Origin: Christensenella sp. UBA1385
GTDB lineage: Bacteria; Bacillota; Clostridia; Christensenellales; Aristaeellaceae
Assembly (NCBI GenBank): GCA_002305755.1
Contig: DBQV01000011.1
Coordinates: 22,885 to 86,884 of the forward strand
Reading direction: 5' to 3'
DNA length: 64,000 nucleotides
The notes below the pieces were generated by a model. The model saw only the letters and a list, made by a program, of their open reading frames with translations. It ran no database searches and was not told where the DNA came from. A program made the translations under genes and the position numbers. Position 1 is the first letter of the stretch; each line of letters begins with the position of its first letter. Of the stretch, positions 1 to 8,612 are shown in pieces.

Positions 1-177
1 GACAGCAGCGACGAGCGCCTGTATGTGATGCTGGTGAACGTTTCCAAAGATGAGGACGGCGAGGAGATCGAAGACTTTGTGCCGGTGGAGGATGAGCTGC
101 AGGATGCGCTCATCAGCGCGGCGCGCACCGTGTTCATCGACGATGCCGCGGACGGAGACCCGGGCCTGAATGAATGA
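1..177 (+). CDS. 3' end of an unidentified gene, possibly DUF1292-like
   Basis: The window opens inside a reading frame that runs from base 1 to a TGA at 175-177, giving the last 58 residues of a protein. The fragment is very acidic (DEDGEEIEDF, DELQDAL, then a D/E/G-rich tail). It has a short beta-like stretch (YVMLVNVSKD) followed by a helix-like end. That layout recalls the C-terminus of small DUF1292 proteins, but the match is only impressionistic. The stop overlaps the uvrC start by eight bases, so the two are probably cotranscribed and translationally coupled. The function cannot be assigned from this fragment. Confidence 0.6.
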   Translation, partial: DSSDERLYVMLVNVSKDEDGEEIEDFVPVEDELQDALISAARTVFIDDAADGDPGLNE

Positions 178-2020
178 CACCATCCGCCTGAAGCTGGGTT
201 TGCTGCCGGATTCTCCCGGCTGCTACCTGATGAAGCAGGAGGGCAGGATCATCTATGTGGGTAAGGCGGTCAACCTGAAAAACCGCGTGCACAGCTATTT
301 CCGCCAGACGGCGCATACGCCGAAGGTGGCGGCGATGGTGAGCCACATCGATGATTTTGATATCGTACTGTGCAATACCAATCTGGAGGCTTTGCTGCTG
401 GAGAGCAATCTCATCAAGCTGCACAAGCCTTATTACAATATCCTCTTAAAAGATGATAAGCGCTATCCCTATATCCGCATCGACCTGAACGAGCCCTTTC
501 CGCGCCTGAGCATCGCAAGGCAGCCGCAGGACGATGGGGCGAAGTATTTCGGCCCCTATATCGGCGCGAACGCCATCCGCCAGGTGATGGACCTGCTCAG
601 GCGCGCCTTTCCGCTGCGCACCTGCAAGCTGAAGCTGCCGCTCGCGCGGCCCATCCGCCCCTGCATCAATTACGATATCGGCCAGTGTCTGGGGCCCTGC
701 GCGGGTCTGTGCACGCAGGAAGAGTACCGCGCCGTGGTAGAGAAGGTGCTCGCCTTCCTGCGCGGCAGGTATCAGCCTGTGATCGAGCAGCTGGAGGAGG
801 ACATGCGGCGCGCGGCGCGCGCGCTGCAGTTTGAGCGCGCGGCGGAGCTGCGCGACTGCATACGCGACGTGCGCGGCCTGATGGAGCAGCAGAACGTACA
901 GCGCCCCGACGCGGTGCAGCAGGATATCATCGCCCTCTGCCAGGACGGGCTGGATGCTATGGCCCAGGTGATGTACATCCGCGGCGGCAAAATGCTGGGG
1001 GCCGATGCCTTTTCGCTGCCGAGGGAGGGGAAGGAGGACCCGGAAGAGGTGCTCAGCGCCTTCCTGCTTCAGTTTTACGCGGACAGGATGCCTGCCCGCG
1101 AGGTGATCGTGGAGGCGGCGGGCGATATCGAGGAGATGGAGCAGTGGCTGCGCGCCAGGCGTGAGGGCCCTGTCACGCTGACGGTGCCGCAGCGGGGCGA
1201 CAAGCGCGCCCTGGTGCTGACGGCCAAGAAGAACGCCCAGGACGCGCTGAGCCGCCGCAACGCCAACCGCAAGGTGAAAGAGGAGCGCACCACCGGCGCG
1301 GTCAAGGAGCTGGCGGAGGCGCTGGGGCTGGATTTCGTGCCCCGCCGCATCGAGGGCTTTGATATCTCCAACACCCAGGGGCAGCTCTCCGTGGCCTCCA
1401 TGGTGGTGTTCATCGACGGGGAGCCCGCCAAGAAGGAGTACCGTCACTTTCGCATCAGGACGGTGGAAGGGGCCAATGACTTCGCCTCGATGAACGAGGT
1501 ATTGAAGCGGCGCTTCCTGCGCACCCAGCGGGAAAAGGAGGAGGAGCGCTGGCCGCTGCCCGACCTGGTGCTGGTGGACGGCGGCATGGAGCAGCTGAAG
1601 TTTGCCAGGGCCGCCATGCTGGAGACGGGCATCGAGGTGCCCATGTTCGGCCTGGCCAAAAGGCTGGAGGAGATCTACCTGCCCGGCAGGGAGGAGCCCG
1701 TGCGGCTGGACCCGCGCAGCCCCGCCCTGCACCTGATCCAGCGTGTGCGCGACGAGAGTCATCGCTTTGCCATCACGCATCACCGCAACCTGCGGGCCAA
1801 AAGCGGCGTGCATTCGCGCCTTGAGGATATCCCGGGCATCGGCCCCGGCCGCAGGCGGGCGCTGCTGGCGCACTTCCGTACGATGAAGGCCATCGGCGAG
1901 GCCAGCGAGGAGGAACTGCGGCAGGTGAAGGGGCTTTCCGCGCCGGCGGCGCACAGCGTGTACCTTGCGCTGCATGATGCGGCGGGGGCCGAAAAAGAAA
2001 ATCTGCCGCCCGAGGCATGA
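170..2020 (+). CDS. uvrC: UvrABC excinuclease subunit C
   Basis: UvrC is the dual-incision nuclease of nucleotide excision repair; it cuts 3' and then 5' of a lesion after UvrA and UvrB have marked it. At 616 residues it has the usual length. The N-terminus carries the GIY-YIG nuclease (GCYLMK near residue 17, IIYVGKA near 27). A UVR motif that binds UvrB follows near 200-235 (RALQFERAAELRD). The C-terminal half has the RNase H-like domain (EGFDISNTQG, DLVLVDGG) and tandem helix-hairpin-helix motifs (DIPGIGPGRRRALL). The ATG at 170 overlaps the preceding gene. The next gene starts 45 bases downstream, so readthrough into the secreted-protein genes is possible. Confidence 0.97.
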   Translation: MNDTIRLKLGLLPDSPGCYLMKQEGRIIYVGKAVNLKNRVHSYFRQTAHTPKVAAMVSHIDDFDIVLCNTNLEALLLESNLIKLHKPYYNILLKDDKRYPYIRIDLNEPFPRLSIARQPQDDGAKYFGPYIGANAIRQVMDLLRRAFPLRTCKLKLPLARPIRPCINYDIGQCLGPCAGLCTQEEYRAVVEKVLAFLRGRYQPVIEQLEEDMRRAARALQFERAAELRDCIRDVRGLMEQQNVQRPDAVQQDIIALCQDGLDAMAQVMYIRGGKMLGADAFSLPREGKEDPEEVLSAFLLQFYADRMPAREVIVEAAGDIEEMEQWLRARREGPVTLTVPQRGDKRALVLTAKKNAQDALSRRNANRKVKEERTTGAVKELAEALGLDFVPRRIEGFDISNTQGQLSVASMVVFIDGEPAKKEYRHFRIRTVEGANDFASMNEVLKRRFLRTQREKEEERWPLPDLVLVDGGMEQLKFARAAMLETGIEVPMFGLAKRLEEIYLPGREEPVRLDPRSPALHLIQRVRDESHRFAITHHRNLRAKSGVHSRLEDIPGIGPGRRRALLAHFRTMKAIGEASEEELRQVKGLSAPAAHSVYLALHDAAGAEKENLPPEA

Positions 2021-2065
2021 AACGGCCGAAGGACCTCGTTATATAGGGGAAGGGAGCGGGAGAGA

Positions 2066-3496
2066 TTGCGACGCGGAAGAATCGGGGCGCTGATGCTGGC
2101 GCTGACGCTGCTTTGGCCCCTTCGGGGGGCGATGGCCTTCGAGCCCGAGGGATGGGCGGCTTTGCAGAGGAATTACGAAGCCGGGCAGGCGCTGGGGCTG
2201 GAGGTGCGGGCGGAGTTGCGGGCATGGAACGCGCTGTCGCCCGACAGCCTGAGCGCCGTGAGCGCCTGGCTGAAGGACGCGGACCTGAGCGTCGTTTTTT
2301 CCGGCGAGGGATGGCAGGCCGAGCTGTGCAAGGCGGGTGGCGTGCTGTTGAGTGCCGCCGGGGGCAGCCGGGACGGCAGGCGTGTTCTGGTGCTGCCGGA
2401 AGGGAACGTCGCCTTTGAAGCCTCGGAAGATCGGGATCCGCTTTGGCTGCTGACGGGCGGGGAAATGCCGCCCATCGGCTGGCTGACGGGCCTTCCCCCG
2501 CAGGAGGCCCTGCGCGATCTGCCGGAGGATGTGAAGGCACTGCTTGCCCCCCACGGCAAGGCTGTCAAGCGAAAAACGATCCTGAAAAATGTGGGGACAT
2601 CCACCCGGAGGATCGAACATCAGCTGGACGCGGAAAGCTTTGCAGCCGTCTGGCCCGCAATGCGGGCGTGGATGGAAGACCGGCTTTCCGGCCTGCCGAT
2701 CGATGCTTCCGGCATGCTGAGCGGCCTGCGCTTTGAAAAGAAGGTGACCCTGAGCGTCCTGCTGGACAGGGAGGGGGAGGCCCTCGGCTGGCTGATGACG
2801 GCCACCGTAAAGCTGCCGGACGGCAGCGCCCGCAAGCTGAGCCTGCTGTGCGCCTCGGCCCCCGGCAAGGGGATCTTCCTCAGCCTCAAGGCCCCGGCGA
2901 CCCGCGGCACGGACGATCTTTCGCTTTCTGTTTCCGCCGCTTTTGACACGGGATCGCTGAACGCCGATCTCGCTTATCTGAGCCGCCTTGACGGGGAGAA
3001 GCACAGCCTGAAGGGCTCGGCCTCCCTCAGCCTGAGCGGAGAGGGCGCGGCCCAGAGGATGAAGGGCACGCTGCGGCTGGAGGAAAAGCGCGGTGCCCAG
3101 CCGGCGGAGAAGCTGACGCTGAGCCCCGATCTGATCTGGCAGGGGCAGAGCGTTTCCGGCGCCGTGCAGGTGCAAGCAGAGCGGGCGGGCAGGACCACGC
3201 TCGATCTGACGCTGACAGGGGGCCTTGGCCCGGGTGGATTGCCGGGCCTGCCCGAGGCGGCGCGCAGCTACGACGCGGAGGCCGCGCCCCAGGCCGCGAG
3301 GGCCGCGCTGGAAGAAGCGCTGCTGCCCCGCGTGAGGGCCCTGCTGATGAGTTTTCCCGGGGAGGCGCGGCGGCTGCTGCTGCACGATATGGGCCGCACC
3401 ACGCGCACGCAGGGCGATACGCTGCCGCCGGCGGCGCAGGGCCCCGCCCCCATCTACATAGTCACTGAGGATGCGGATAAAGGAGGTACCCCATGA
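2066..3496 (+). CDS. secreted protein of unknown function (paralog 1)
   Basis: I do not recognise this family. The 476-residue product begins with a signal peptide (two Arg, then a Leu-rich core ending near AMA). There is no lipobox cysteine, so release by signal peptidase I is expected. The mature part alternates short beta-like strands with Gly/Ser turns (GSASLSLSGEG, TTLDLTLTGG) and includes one helical stretch (AMRAWMEDRLSGL), then a strand-rich region beginning KVTLSVLLDREGE. This order reappears in the next two genes, which suggests distant paralogs. The start is a TTG at 2066 behind a purine-rich GGGAGCGGGAGA site. The TGA overlaps the next ATG (ATGA), so the two are coupled. Confidence 0.75.
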   Translation: MRRGRIGALMLALTLLWPLRGAMAFEPEGWAALQRNYEAGQALGLEVRAELRAWNALSPDSLSAVSAWLKDADLSVVFSGEGWQAELCKAGGVLLSAAGGSRDGRRVLVLPEGNVAFEASEDRDPLWLLTGGEMPPIGWLTGLPPQEALRDLPEDVKALLAPHGKAVKRKTILKNVGTSTRRIEHQLDAESFAAVWPAMRAWMEDRLSGLPIDASGMLSGLRFEKKVTLSVLLDREGEALGWLMTATVKLPDGSARKLSLLCASAPGKGIFLSLKAPATRGTDDLSLSVSAAFDTGSLNADLAYLSRLDGEKHSLKGSASLSLSGEGAAQRMKGTLRLEEKRGAQPAEKLTLSPDLIWQGQSVSGAVQVQAERAGRTTLDLTLTGGLGPGGLPGLPEAARSYDAEAAPQAARAALEEALLPRVRALLMSFPGEARRLLLHDMGRTTRTQGDTLPPAAQGPAPIYIVTEDADKGGTP

Positions 3497-5052
3497 AAAA
3501 ACTGATATCTTGTCTGCTGGCGGCCATGCTGCTGCTGTCCGCGCCGGGCGTGCTGGCGCAGGAGAGCATGACGCTGGATGAAAAGCTGACGCTGCAGCTG
3601 CAAAACGGCTCCGGCCTGACGGCGGAGGCCAACCTGACGGTTTCGGACGGCCTCGACCTGTCGGTGCTGGATGAGAAGACCAACGCGCTGCTCCAGGCGC
3701 TGCTGCCCGGAGCGCAGCTGGCGCTCAAAAGCATCAGCGGAGCCGGCACCGGCAACCGCGACAAGCAGGACACTACGCTGACCCTCAGCCGCGCCGGCAC
3801 GCAGCTGGCGCAGCTGCGCCACATTTCGGACGGGGTGCTGGAATCCTTCACCTCTACCCTGCTGGGCGGCAAGACCTATACCTCTGCGCGCGGAGACGGC
3901 AGGCTTGCCGATCTGCTGCTGAGCCGCGATACCGCCTGGCCGGGCCTTGAGCGCGCGATCCTTGCCGTGAACCGGGCGGACCTGGAATGGCGCAAGCAGG
4001 CGGAAGCCCAGCTCAAGCCCATCAGCGACAAGCTGAGCCTCTGGCTGCAGGGCTACACCCGCGTGAGCACCGAACGGGACAGCGCGGGCCAGCTGGTGAC
4101 GGTGAACACCATCACCATCCCGATGAACGACGTGAAGGCCGAGATGAAGGTGCTGCTTGCCGACCTGTATGCCAACCGCACGCTGTCGGGGCTGCTGCGC
4201 GAGGTAATGACGGCGGCGGAGGCCGCCGCCTATCTGGAGCCCGGCATGCAGCAGGGCTTCAACGCGGCCATCGACCGCCTGCCCGCCACGGGCAGCGTGA
4301 CCATCCTTCGCCGCTATGATGCCGCGGGCCGCACATTGCTGGACGATATGAGCTTCCCCATGGGCGGCGTGCGCGGCATCTCCGCCATCCACTATAAGCT
4401 GGAGGGCCTGAGCGACGGGCGCGACAGCACGCTCATCGAGGTGAGTATGCTGCCCAGGGCCTCGTCCGGCGGCTCCGGCAGCCGGTACAGCCTGAGCTTT
4501 GAAGGAGGCGCGGATGCGGATGCCTCGGCGGGCGAAAACGCCAGGGCCTATACCGGCACGCTGACCGTGCAGAAGGAGCCCGAGGGCAACGAGGGCTTTA
4601 CCGTGCAGGCGGGTGACGCTTCCGCGGCAAAGACCTACAATTTCAACCTTTTCCTGGACAGCGGCACGGAGCAGCAGGACGCGCAGACCCGCCGCTTCAG
4701 CCGGACGGAGGAATACAGCCTGGTGATCAGGCCGCAGGGCATCGAGGGAGAGGGAGAGCAGTCCCTCCGCCTGAGCTTCACGCTGTCCTCCGGCGCGGAT
4801 ACACGCTCTGCCACCCAGTTTGACGGCACGCTCAGCTGGAAGGACGTGCAGAGCGACACCGGCATCGAGGTCAGCTTCACCGGCAGATCGGCCGCGCCCT
4901 GGATGATCCCCTCCGTGGACGCGGCGGCGGGCAGCATCCGCCTCGACCGCATGAGCGAGAGCGAACTGGCCGCGCAGAAGACCCAGCTGAACAGGGACCT
5001 GAACGCAGCCCTGACCACTCTTGGGCTGGCCTTTATGGTCTCCGCCCAATAG
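3493..5052 (+). CDS. secreted protein of unknown function (paralog 2)
   Basis: This 519-residue protein has a clear signal peptide (MKK, Leu-rich core, cleavage near VLAQE) and no lipobox cysteine. It is dominated by beta-like repeats and has no motif I can tie to an enzyme. A helical segment (LLADLYANRTLSGLLREV) is followed by strands (SVTILRRYDAAGRTLLDDM), the same layout as in the preceding gene. The ATG lies behind an AAAGGAGG site and overlaps the upstream stop by four bases. A strong hairpin follows about 20 bases after the stop. A structural or carrier role outside the membrane is possible, but this is only an inference. Confidence 0.75.
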   Translation: MKKLISCLLAAMLLLSAPGVLAQESMTLDEKLTLQLQNGSGLTAEANLTVSDGLDLSVLDEKTNALLQALLPGAQLALKSISGAGTGNRDKQDTTLTLSRAGTQLAQLRHISDGVLESFTSTLLGGKTYTSARGDGRLADLLLSRDTAWPGLERAILAVNRADLEWRKQAEAQLKPISDKLSLWLQGYTRVSTERDSAGQLVTVNTITIPMNDVKAEMKVLLADLYANRTLSGLLREVMTAAEAAAYLEPGMQQGFNAAIDRLPATGSVTILRRYDAAGRTLLDDMSFPMGGVRGISAIHYKLEGLSDGRDSTLIEVSMLPRASSGGSGSRYSLSFEGGADADASAGENARAYTGTLTVQKEPEGNEGFTVQAGDASAAKTYNFNLFLDSGTEQQDAQTRRFSRTEEYSLVIRPQGIEGEGEQSLRLSFTLSSGADTRSATQFDGTLSWKDVQSDTGIEVSFTGRSAAPWMIPSVDAAAGSIRLDRMSESELAAQKTQLNRDLNAALTTLGLAFMVSAQ

Positions 5053-5074
5053 CGCGGGTCCAAGCTCTGAGCGC

Positions 5075-5110
5075 GCGGCGGCGCCGGGTCCTGAAGCCCG
5101 GCGCCGCCGC
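5075..5110 (+). terminator. strong GC hairpin, possible terminator
   Basis: A perfect 14-bp stem (5075-5088 with 5097-5110) encloses an 8-base loop. It lies just after the second secreted-protein gene and before the promoter of the third. The following bases (TATCTCACCCG) are not a true T-tract, so termination may be partial or factor-assisted. Confidence 0.55.
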
Positions 5111-5177
5111 TATCTCACCCGTTTCCCTTTCGTGAGCCTCTGTCCCTCGCCGCCTGAAGGTTGTTCACCAACATAAA

Positions 5178-5206
5178 TTGTTTTACTCCAAAAAGTGTGA
5201 TATGAT
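5178..5206 (+). promoter_or_regulatory. sigma-A-type promoter for the third secreted-protein gene
   Basis: TTGTTT at 5178-5183 and TATGAT at 5201-5206 are separated by 17 bases, close to the sigma-A consensus. The gene starts at 5264, leaving a leader of about 50 bases with GAGGAGG ahead of the ATG. Confidence 0.65.
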
Positions 5207-5263
5207 AACAGCGGATGTGAAAAAAAGCACCAACATCCTGTATAATGATGAGGAGGTATAAAA

Positions 5264-6739
5264 ATGATCCACCCCCTGAAGCGCCTGTGCGCCGCCGCTC
5301 TGGCCGTCCTTCTGCTGCTGGGCCTCACCGGGCCGAGCGCCGAGGCTTCTCTGGATAGGTCACTGGCCTTATATGAGCGCGGCGTCAACGTCAAGACGGA
5401 AACCACCATTGAAGTGAACGCGCAGACCATCAAGGGCCTGCTGGCCCTCACGGGCATGAGCGACAGCACGGACGAGATGCAGACAAAGCTGATCGATACC
5501 GTACTGAGCATCCTTGGTAAGCTGAAGTTTACCGCGGTGGGAAGCCAGCAGGAAGGCTCTTTGAGCATCGGCACCGACAAGGGCGAGCTGATGAACGCCT
5601 ATGTATCGCTCAAGCCGGGAGATGCCTTCATGACCAGTTCCCTGCTGCCGGGCATCGAGCTGCGGCTGCCCGAGGGGATGACGGCCCAGATGGTCAAGCC
5701 CGAGCAGCTGAAGGAAGTCGTTGCCGGCCTGCCCGCCTACATGGAGGCCGTGGGCAGCTATATGAACAGCGAAGTGATGCCCTCTGCCAAGGTGGAGGAG
5801 GGCAGCTTTGAGATCGAGGGCTCAGGCCTCTACGATCAGAAGATCACGGTCGAGCTGACGGCGCACCGTATGGCCGGCATCTTCAACGCGCTGCTGGGCG
5901 TGTTCAGGCAGGATGCCGCCATGCAGGGGCTGCTGGAAGACGCTCTGAAGTCCGCCGGCGCCGCCGCGGAAGTGACGGAAGAGGAGGCCAAGGCGCCGAC
6001 CGTGGCCGATCTGATCCAGAAGGCGGAGGACGACATCGCGGAGATGCTGAAGGAAGAAGACAAGGTGCTGGAGCAGGTCACGGTGTACCTGTCCGGTGAG
6101 ACGGCCGCCATGCACGCCGAATTCGAGCTGCAGGAAGACGCGGCCGCCATGGCGCTGGCGGAGATCGACTTGCTGCCCGCCGAGGACGGCGATACCTTCC
6201 GCGCCAAGTTGTGGCTCATCATGGAAAACGGCAGCGGTGAGGCGGAACAGGCGGTTGACTGGACGGCCTTCAAACAGGGCGTGCTGGACGGCTCGCAGAC
6301 CGGCGGCGGCCTGGTCGGCCTGGAGGTAAAGCAGTCCGCCGACAAGGCGGCCGGCCTTAACAGGGCGGATATTGCCTTCGATCTGCGCGTGATGGGTATG
6401 CAGCTGGGCCTCGCGGTCAACAGCGAGGAGACCGCCGAGGGCGAGTACAGCGGCAAGAGCAAGGCCGTGCTGAGCGTGATGGGCATGCCTCTGATGACTG
6501 TGAACAGCGCCGCGTATGAAACGGAGGAGGCGATCCCCGCGCCCTCGCGCGAGGGCCTTAAGCAGGTGCAGTTATCCGAGAACATGAGTGAGGAAGAGAA
6601 CCAGCTCCTGATGGAGGCCGCCAATCAAACGGGCGCCGAGCTGACGGAAAAGCTGAACACCGCGCTGCCCGAGGAAGCGCCCGTGCTGATGAGCCTGATC
6701 GAGAGCATGAGCCAGCCCGGCGAGCCGCAGCAGAACTGA
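5264..6739 (+). CDS. secreted protein of unknown function (paralog 3)
   Basis: A 491-residue protein with a typical signal peptide (Leu-rich core, cleavage near AEA) and no lipobox. The mature chain has strand-like stretches (KLKFTAVGSQQEGSLSIGTDKG), a helical middle (GIFNALLGVFRQDAAMQGLLEDALK), an acidic helix rich in Glu/Lys near 240-270, and then more strands (VTVYLSGETAAMHAEFEL). The order resembles the two preceding genes, so I treat the three as one divergent family. This copy has its own promoter at 5178-5206 and a terminator at 6791-6822, so it is a single-gene unit. No catalytic motif is visible. A role in cell-envelope biology is inferred only from secretion. Confidence 0.75.
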   Translation: MIHPLKRLCAAALAVLLLLGLTGPSAEASLDRSLALYERGVNVKTETTIEVNAQTIKGLLALTGMSDSTDEMQTKLIDTVLSILGKLKFTAVGSQQEGSLSIGTDKGELMNAYVSLKPGDAFMTSSLLPGIELRLPEGMTAQMVKPEQLKEVVAGLPAYMEAVGSYMNSEVMPSAKVEEGSFEIEGSGLYDQKITVELTAHRMAGIFNALLGVFRQDAAMQGLLEDALKSAGAAAEVTEEEAKAPTVADLIQKAEDDIAEMLKEEDKVLEQVTVYLSGETAAMHAEFELQEDAAAMALAEIDLLPAEDGDTFRAKLWLIMENGSGEAEQAVDWTAFKQGVLDGSQTGGGLVGLEVKQSADKAAGLNRADIAFDLRVMGMQLGLAVNSEETAEGEYSGKSKAVLSVMGMPLMTVNSAAYETEEAIPAPSREGLKQVQLSENMSEEENQLLMEAANQTGAELTEKLNTALPEEAPVLMSLIESMSQPGEPQQN

Positions 6740-6790
6740 GCCGCCGCCGAGGAAATGTTGATTTAATTAGCACAATATAAAGCATATGGA

Positions 6791-6822
6791 GCGCCGTCCC
6801 TGACGTGGGGGCGGCGCTTTTT
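6791..6822 (+). terminator. Rho-independent terminator
   Basis: The stem GCGCCGTCCC (6791-6800) pairs with GGGGCGGCGC (6808-6817) through one G-U pair and is followed by TTTTT. It closes the third secreted-protein gene and separates it from the phosphate operon. Confidence 0.85.
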
Positions 6823-6836
6823 ACATAACTCTTACA
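6821..6836 (+). promoter_or_regulatory. candidate Pho box upstream of pstS
   Basis: TTACA occurs at 6821-6825 and again at 6832-6836, an 11-bp repeat. PhoB/PhoP-type regulators bind short direct repeats spaced by one helical turn, and TT-A-CA half-sites are typical of the Firmicutes version. The site lies about 75-90 bases upstream of the pstS start. The operon itself encodes a PhoB-like regulator. A weak -10-like CATGAT follows at 6869-6874. The assignment rests on spacing and context only. Confidence 0.4.
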
Positions 6837-6911
6837 GAGGGCTGTTTTTTGTTTTTACGCCGTTTTGGCATGATGAGGCCGTAGTAAAGAAGAAACCGGA
6901 GGAAGAAAGAA

Positions 6912-7754
6912 ATGAAAAAGATACTTGCAGCCCTCATCGCGGCGATGTTGCTGAGCGCGACCGCGCTGGCAGCGCCCTCGGGCGAGATCACCCTGATTTC
7001 CCGCGAGGACGGCAGCGGCACCCGCGGCGCCTTCATCGAGCTGTTCGGCGTGGAAGTGAAGGGTGAGGACGGCAGCAAAAAGGATATGACCAGCAAGGAA
7101 GCCATCATTGCCAACAAGACCGATGTGGTGCTGGTGAACGTGGCGGGCGATGAGGCCGCGATCGGCTATGTGTCCATGGGTTCCCTGAACGAGACCGTGA
7201 AGGCCCTGGCCATCGACGGCGTGGCCGCCACCACCGAGAACGTCAAGAACAAGACCTATCCCATCGCCCGCCCCTTCAACATCGCCTACAAGGGCGAGTT
7301 GAGCGCCGTGGCACAGGATTTTGTGAACTTCATACTTTCCAAGGAAGGTCAGGAAGTCGTAGCGGCCAGCTACATCGCGGTGGATGACGCGGCGGCCCCT
7401 TACGCAGGCGTTGCCCCCGAAGGCAAGGTCACCGTTGCCGGCTCCTCTTCCGTTACCCCCATCATGGAAAAGTTGGCTGAAGCCTATAAGGCTGTCAATC
7501 CCGGCGCAGCCATCGAAATCCAGCTGAGCGACTCCACCGCCGGCATGAACGCCGCCATCGAAGGCACCGCCGACATCGGCATGGCCAGCCGCGCGCTGAA
7601 GGACAGCGAGAGCGAAAAGCTTGAGAGCCTGGCCATCGCGCTGGACGGCATCGCGGTGATCGTAAACCGCGCAAATGAGCTGGAGAGCCTTGAAAAGGAT
7701 ACCGTGCGCGCCATCTTTACCGGCGAGATCACGGACTGGAGCGAGGCCAAGTAA
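6912..7754 (+). CDS. pstS: circularly permuted phosphate-binding protein PstS
   Basis: This is the extracytoplasmic phosphate receptor of the Pst ABC importer (280 residues). A signal peptide ends near ALAA and there is no lipobox cysteine. The order of the domain is rotated. The chain starts with the segment that normally follows the family's middle (LISREDGSGTRGAF, residues ~28-41), runs to the usual C-terminal end (FINFILSKEGQEVV-like), and only then continues with the usual N-terminus (VTVAGSSSVTPIMEKL, then SDSTAGMNAAIEGTADIGM). It ends at FTGEITDWSEAK, which normally abuts the SREDGSGTR segment. Both phosphate-binding loops are present, so the protein is probably functional. The ATG has an AGGAAG-type site. 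The stop overlaps pstC (TAATG). Confidence 0.9.
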   Translation: MKKILAALIAAMLLSATALAAPSGEITLISREDGSGTRGAFIELFGVEVKGEDGSKKDMTSKEAIIANKTDVVLVNVAGDEAAIGYVSMGSLNETVKALAIDGVAATTENVKNKTYPIARPFNIAYKGELSAVAQDFVNFILSKEGQEVVAASYIAVDDAAAPYAGVAPEGKVTVAGSSSVTPIMEKLAEAYKAVNPGAAIEIQLSDSTAGMNAAIEGTADIGMASRALKDSESEKLESLAIALDGIAVIVNRANELESLEKDTVRAIFTGEITDWSEAK

Positions 7755-8611
7755 TGCGAAAACGCCGCCTGGAATCCATGATGAAAGTGGTTTTCCTGGT
7801 GTCAGCGCTCACCGGCATCCTGTCGGTGGCGCTGATTTGCGTATTCCTTTTCGCAAACGGAATACCCGCCATCGGGAAAATCGGCCTGTTTGAATTTCTG
7901 CTGGGCAGGGAGTGGTCGCCCAATGACGTGCCGCCCGCCTATGGCATATTGCCCATGATCGTGGGCAGCATCTATGTGACGGCTGGCGCCATCGTGATCG
8001 GCGTGCCCATCGGCATCCTGACCGCCGTGTTCATGGCGCGGGTCTGCCCCAAGCCCCTCTACCGCGTGCTGAAGCCGGCGGTCGACCTGCTGGCGGGCAT
8101 CCCGTCGGTGGTCTACGGCTTTTTCGGCATGGTGACCATCGTACCCCTGGTCAAAGAGCTGTTCGGCGGGCGGGGACACAGTATGCTGGCCGCCAGCATC
8201 CTGCTGGGGCTGATGATACTGCCCACGGTGATCGGCATCACCGAAAGCGCGCTGCGCGCCGTGCCGCAGGAGCTGTATGACGGCGCGGTGGCGCTGGGCG
8301 CCACGCATGAGCGCGCGGTGTTTTCCGTGCTGCTGCCCGCCGCCCGCTCAGGCGTGATGGCGGCGGTGGTGCTGGGTATCGGCCGCGCCATCGGCGAAAC
8401 AATGGCGGTGATCATGGTGGCCGGCAACCAGCCGCGCATGCCCGCGGGTATCCTCAAGGGGCTGCGCACCATGACGGCGGGCATCGTGATCGAGATGGGC
8501 TACGCGGCAGATCTGCACCGGGAGGCCCTGATCGCCACCGGCGTGGTGCTGTTCGTGTTCATCCTGATCATCAACCTGTCCTTCTCGGCGCTCAACAGGG
8601 AAAGGGGATAG
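7754..8611 (+). CDS. pstC: phosphate ABC transporter permease PstC
   Basis: One of the two membrane subunits that form the phosphate channel of the Pst importer. The 285-residue protein has about six hydrophobic helices. It carries the binding-protein-dependent transport motif in the loop that contacts the ATPase: ELYDGAVALGATHERAVFSVLLPAARSG (EAA motif, near 170-200). IGRAIGETMAVIMVAGN is a characteristic PstC stretch. The start ATG overlaps the pstS stop, and pstA begins one base after this stop. The tight spacing indicates one operon. I call it PstC rather than PstA from its position and from the VVYGFFGMVTIVPLVKELFGG region. Confidence 0.93.
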   Translation: MRKRRLESMMKVVFLVSALTGILSVALICVFLFANGIPAIGKIGLFEFLLGREWSPNDVPPAYGILPMIVGSIYVTAGAIVIGVPIGILTAVFMARVCPKPLYRVLKPAVDLLAGIPSVVYGFFGMVTIVPLVKELFGGRGHSMLAASILLGLMILPTVIGITESALRAVPQELYDGAVALGATHERAVFSVLLPAARSGVMAAVVLGIGRAIGETMAVIMVAGNQPRMPAGILKGLRTMTAGIVIEMGYAADLHREALIATGVVLFVFILIINLSFSALNRERG

Positions 8612-8612
8612 C

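Noticed and set aside
446..1975. Long open frame on the minus strand opposite uvrC
   Set aside because: It is a shadow of GC-rich codon use: the product is low-complexity (His/Gln/Leu/Arg rich), no ribosome site or promoter precedes it, and uvrC on the other strand has full family motifs.
6912..7754. PstS as a frameshifted or truncated pseudogene
   Set aside because: The frame is intact, both halves of the domain are complete, and the order is a clean rotation; a damaged copy would lose sequence.
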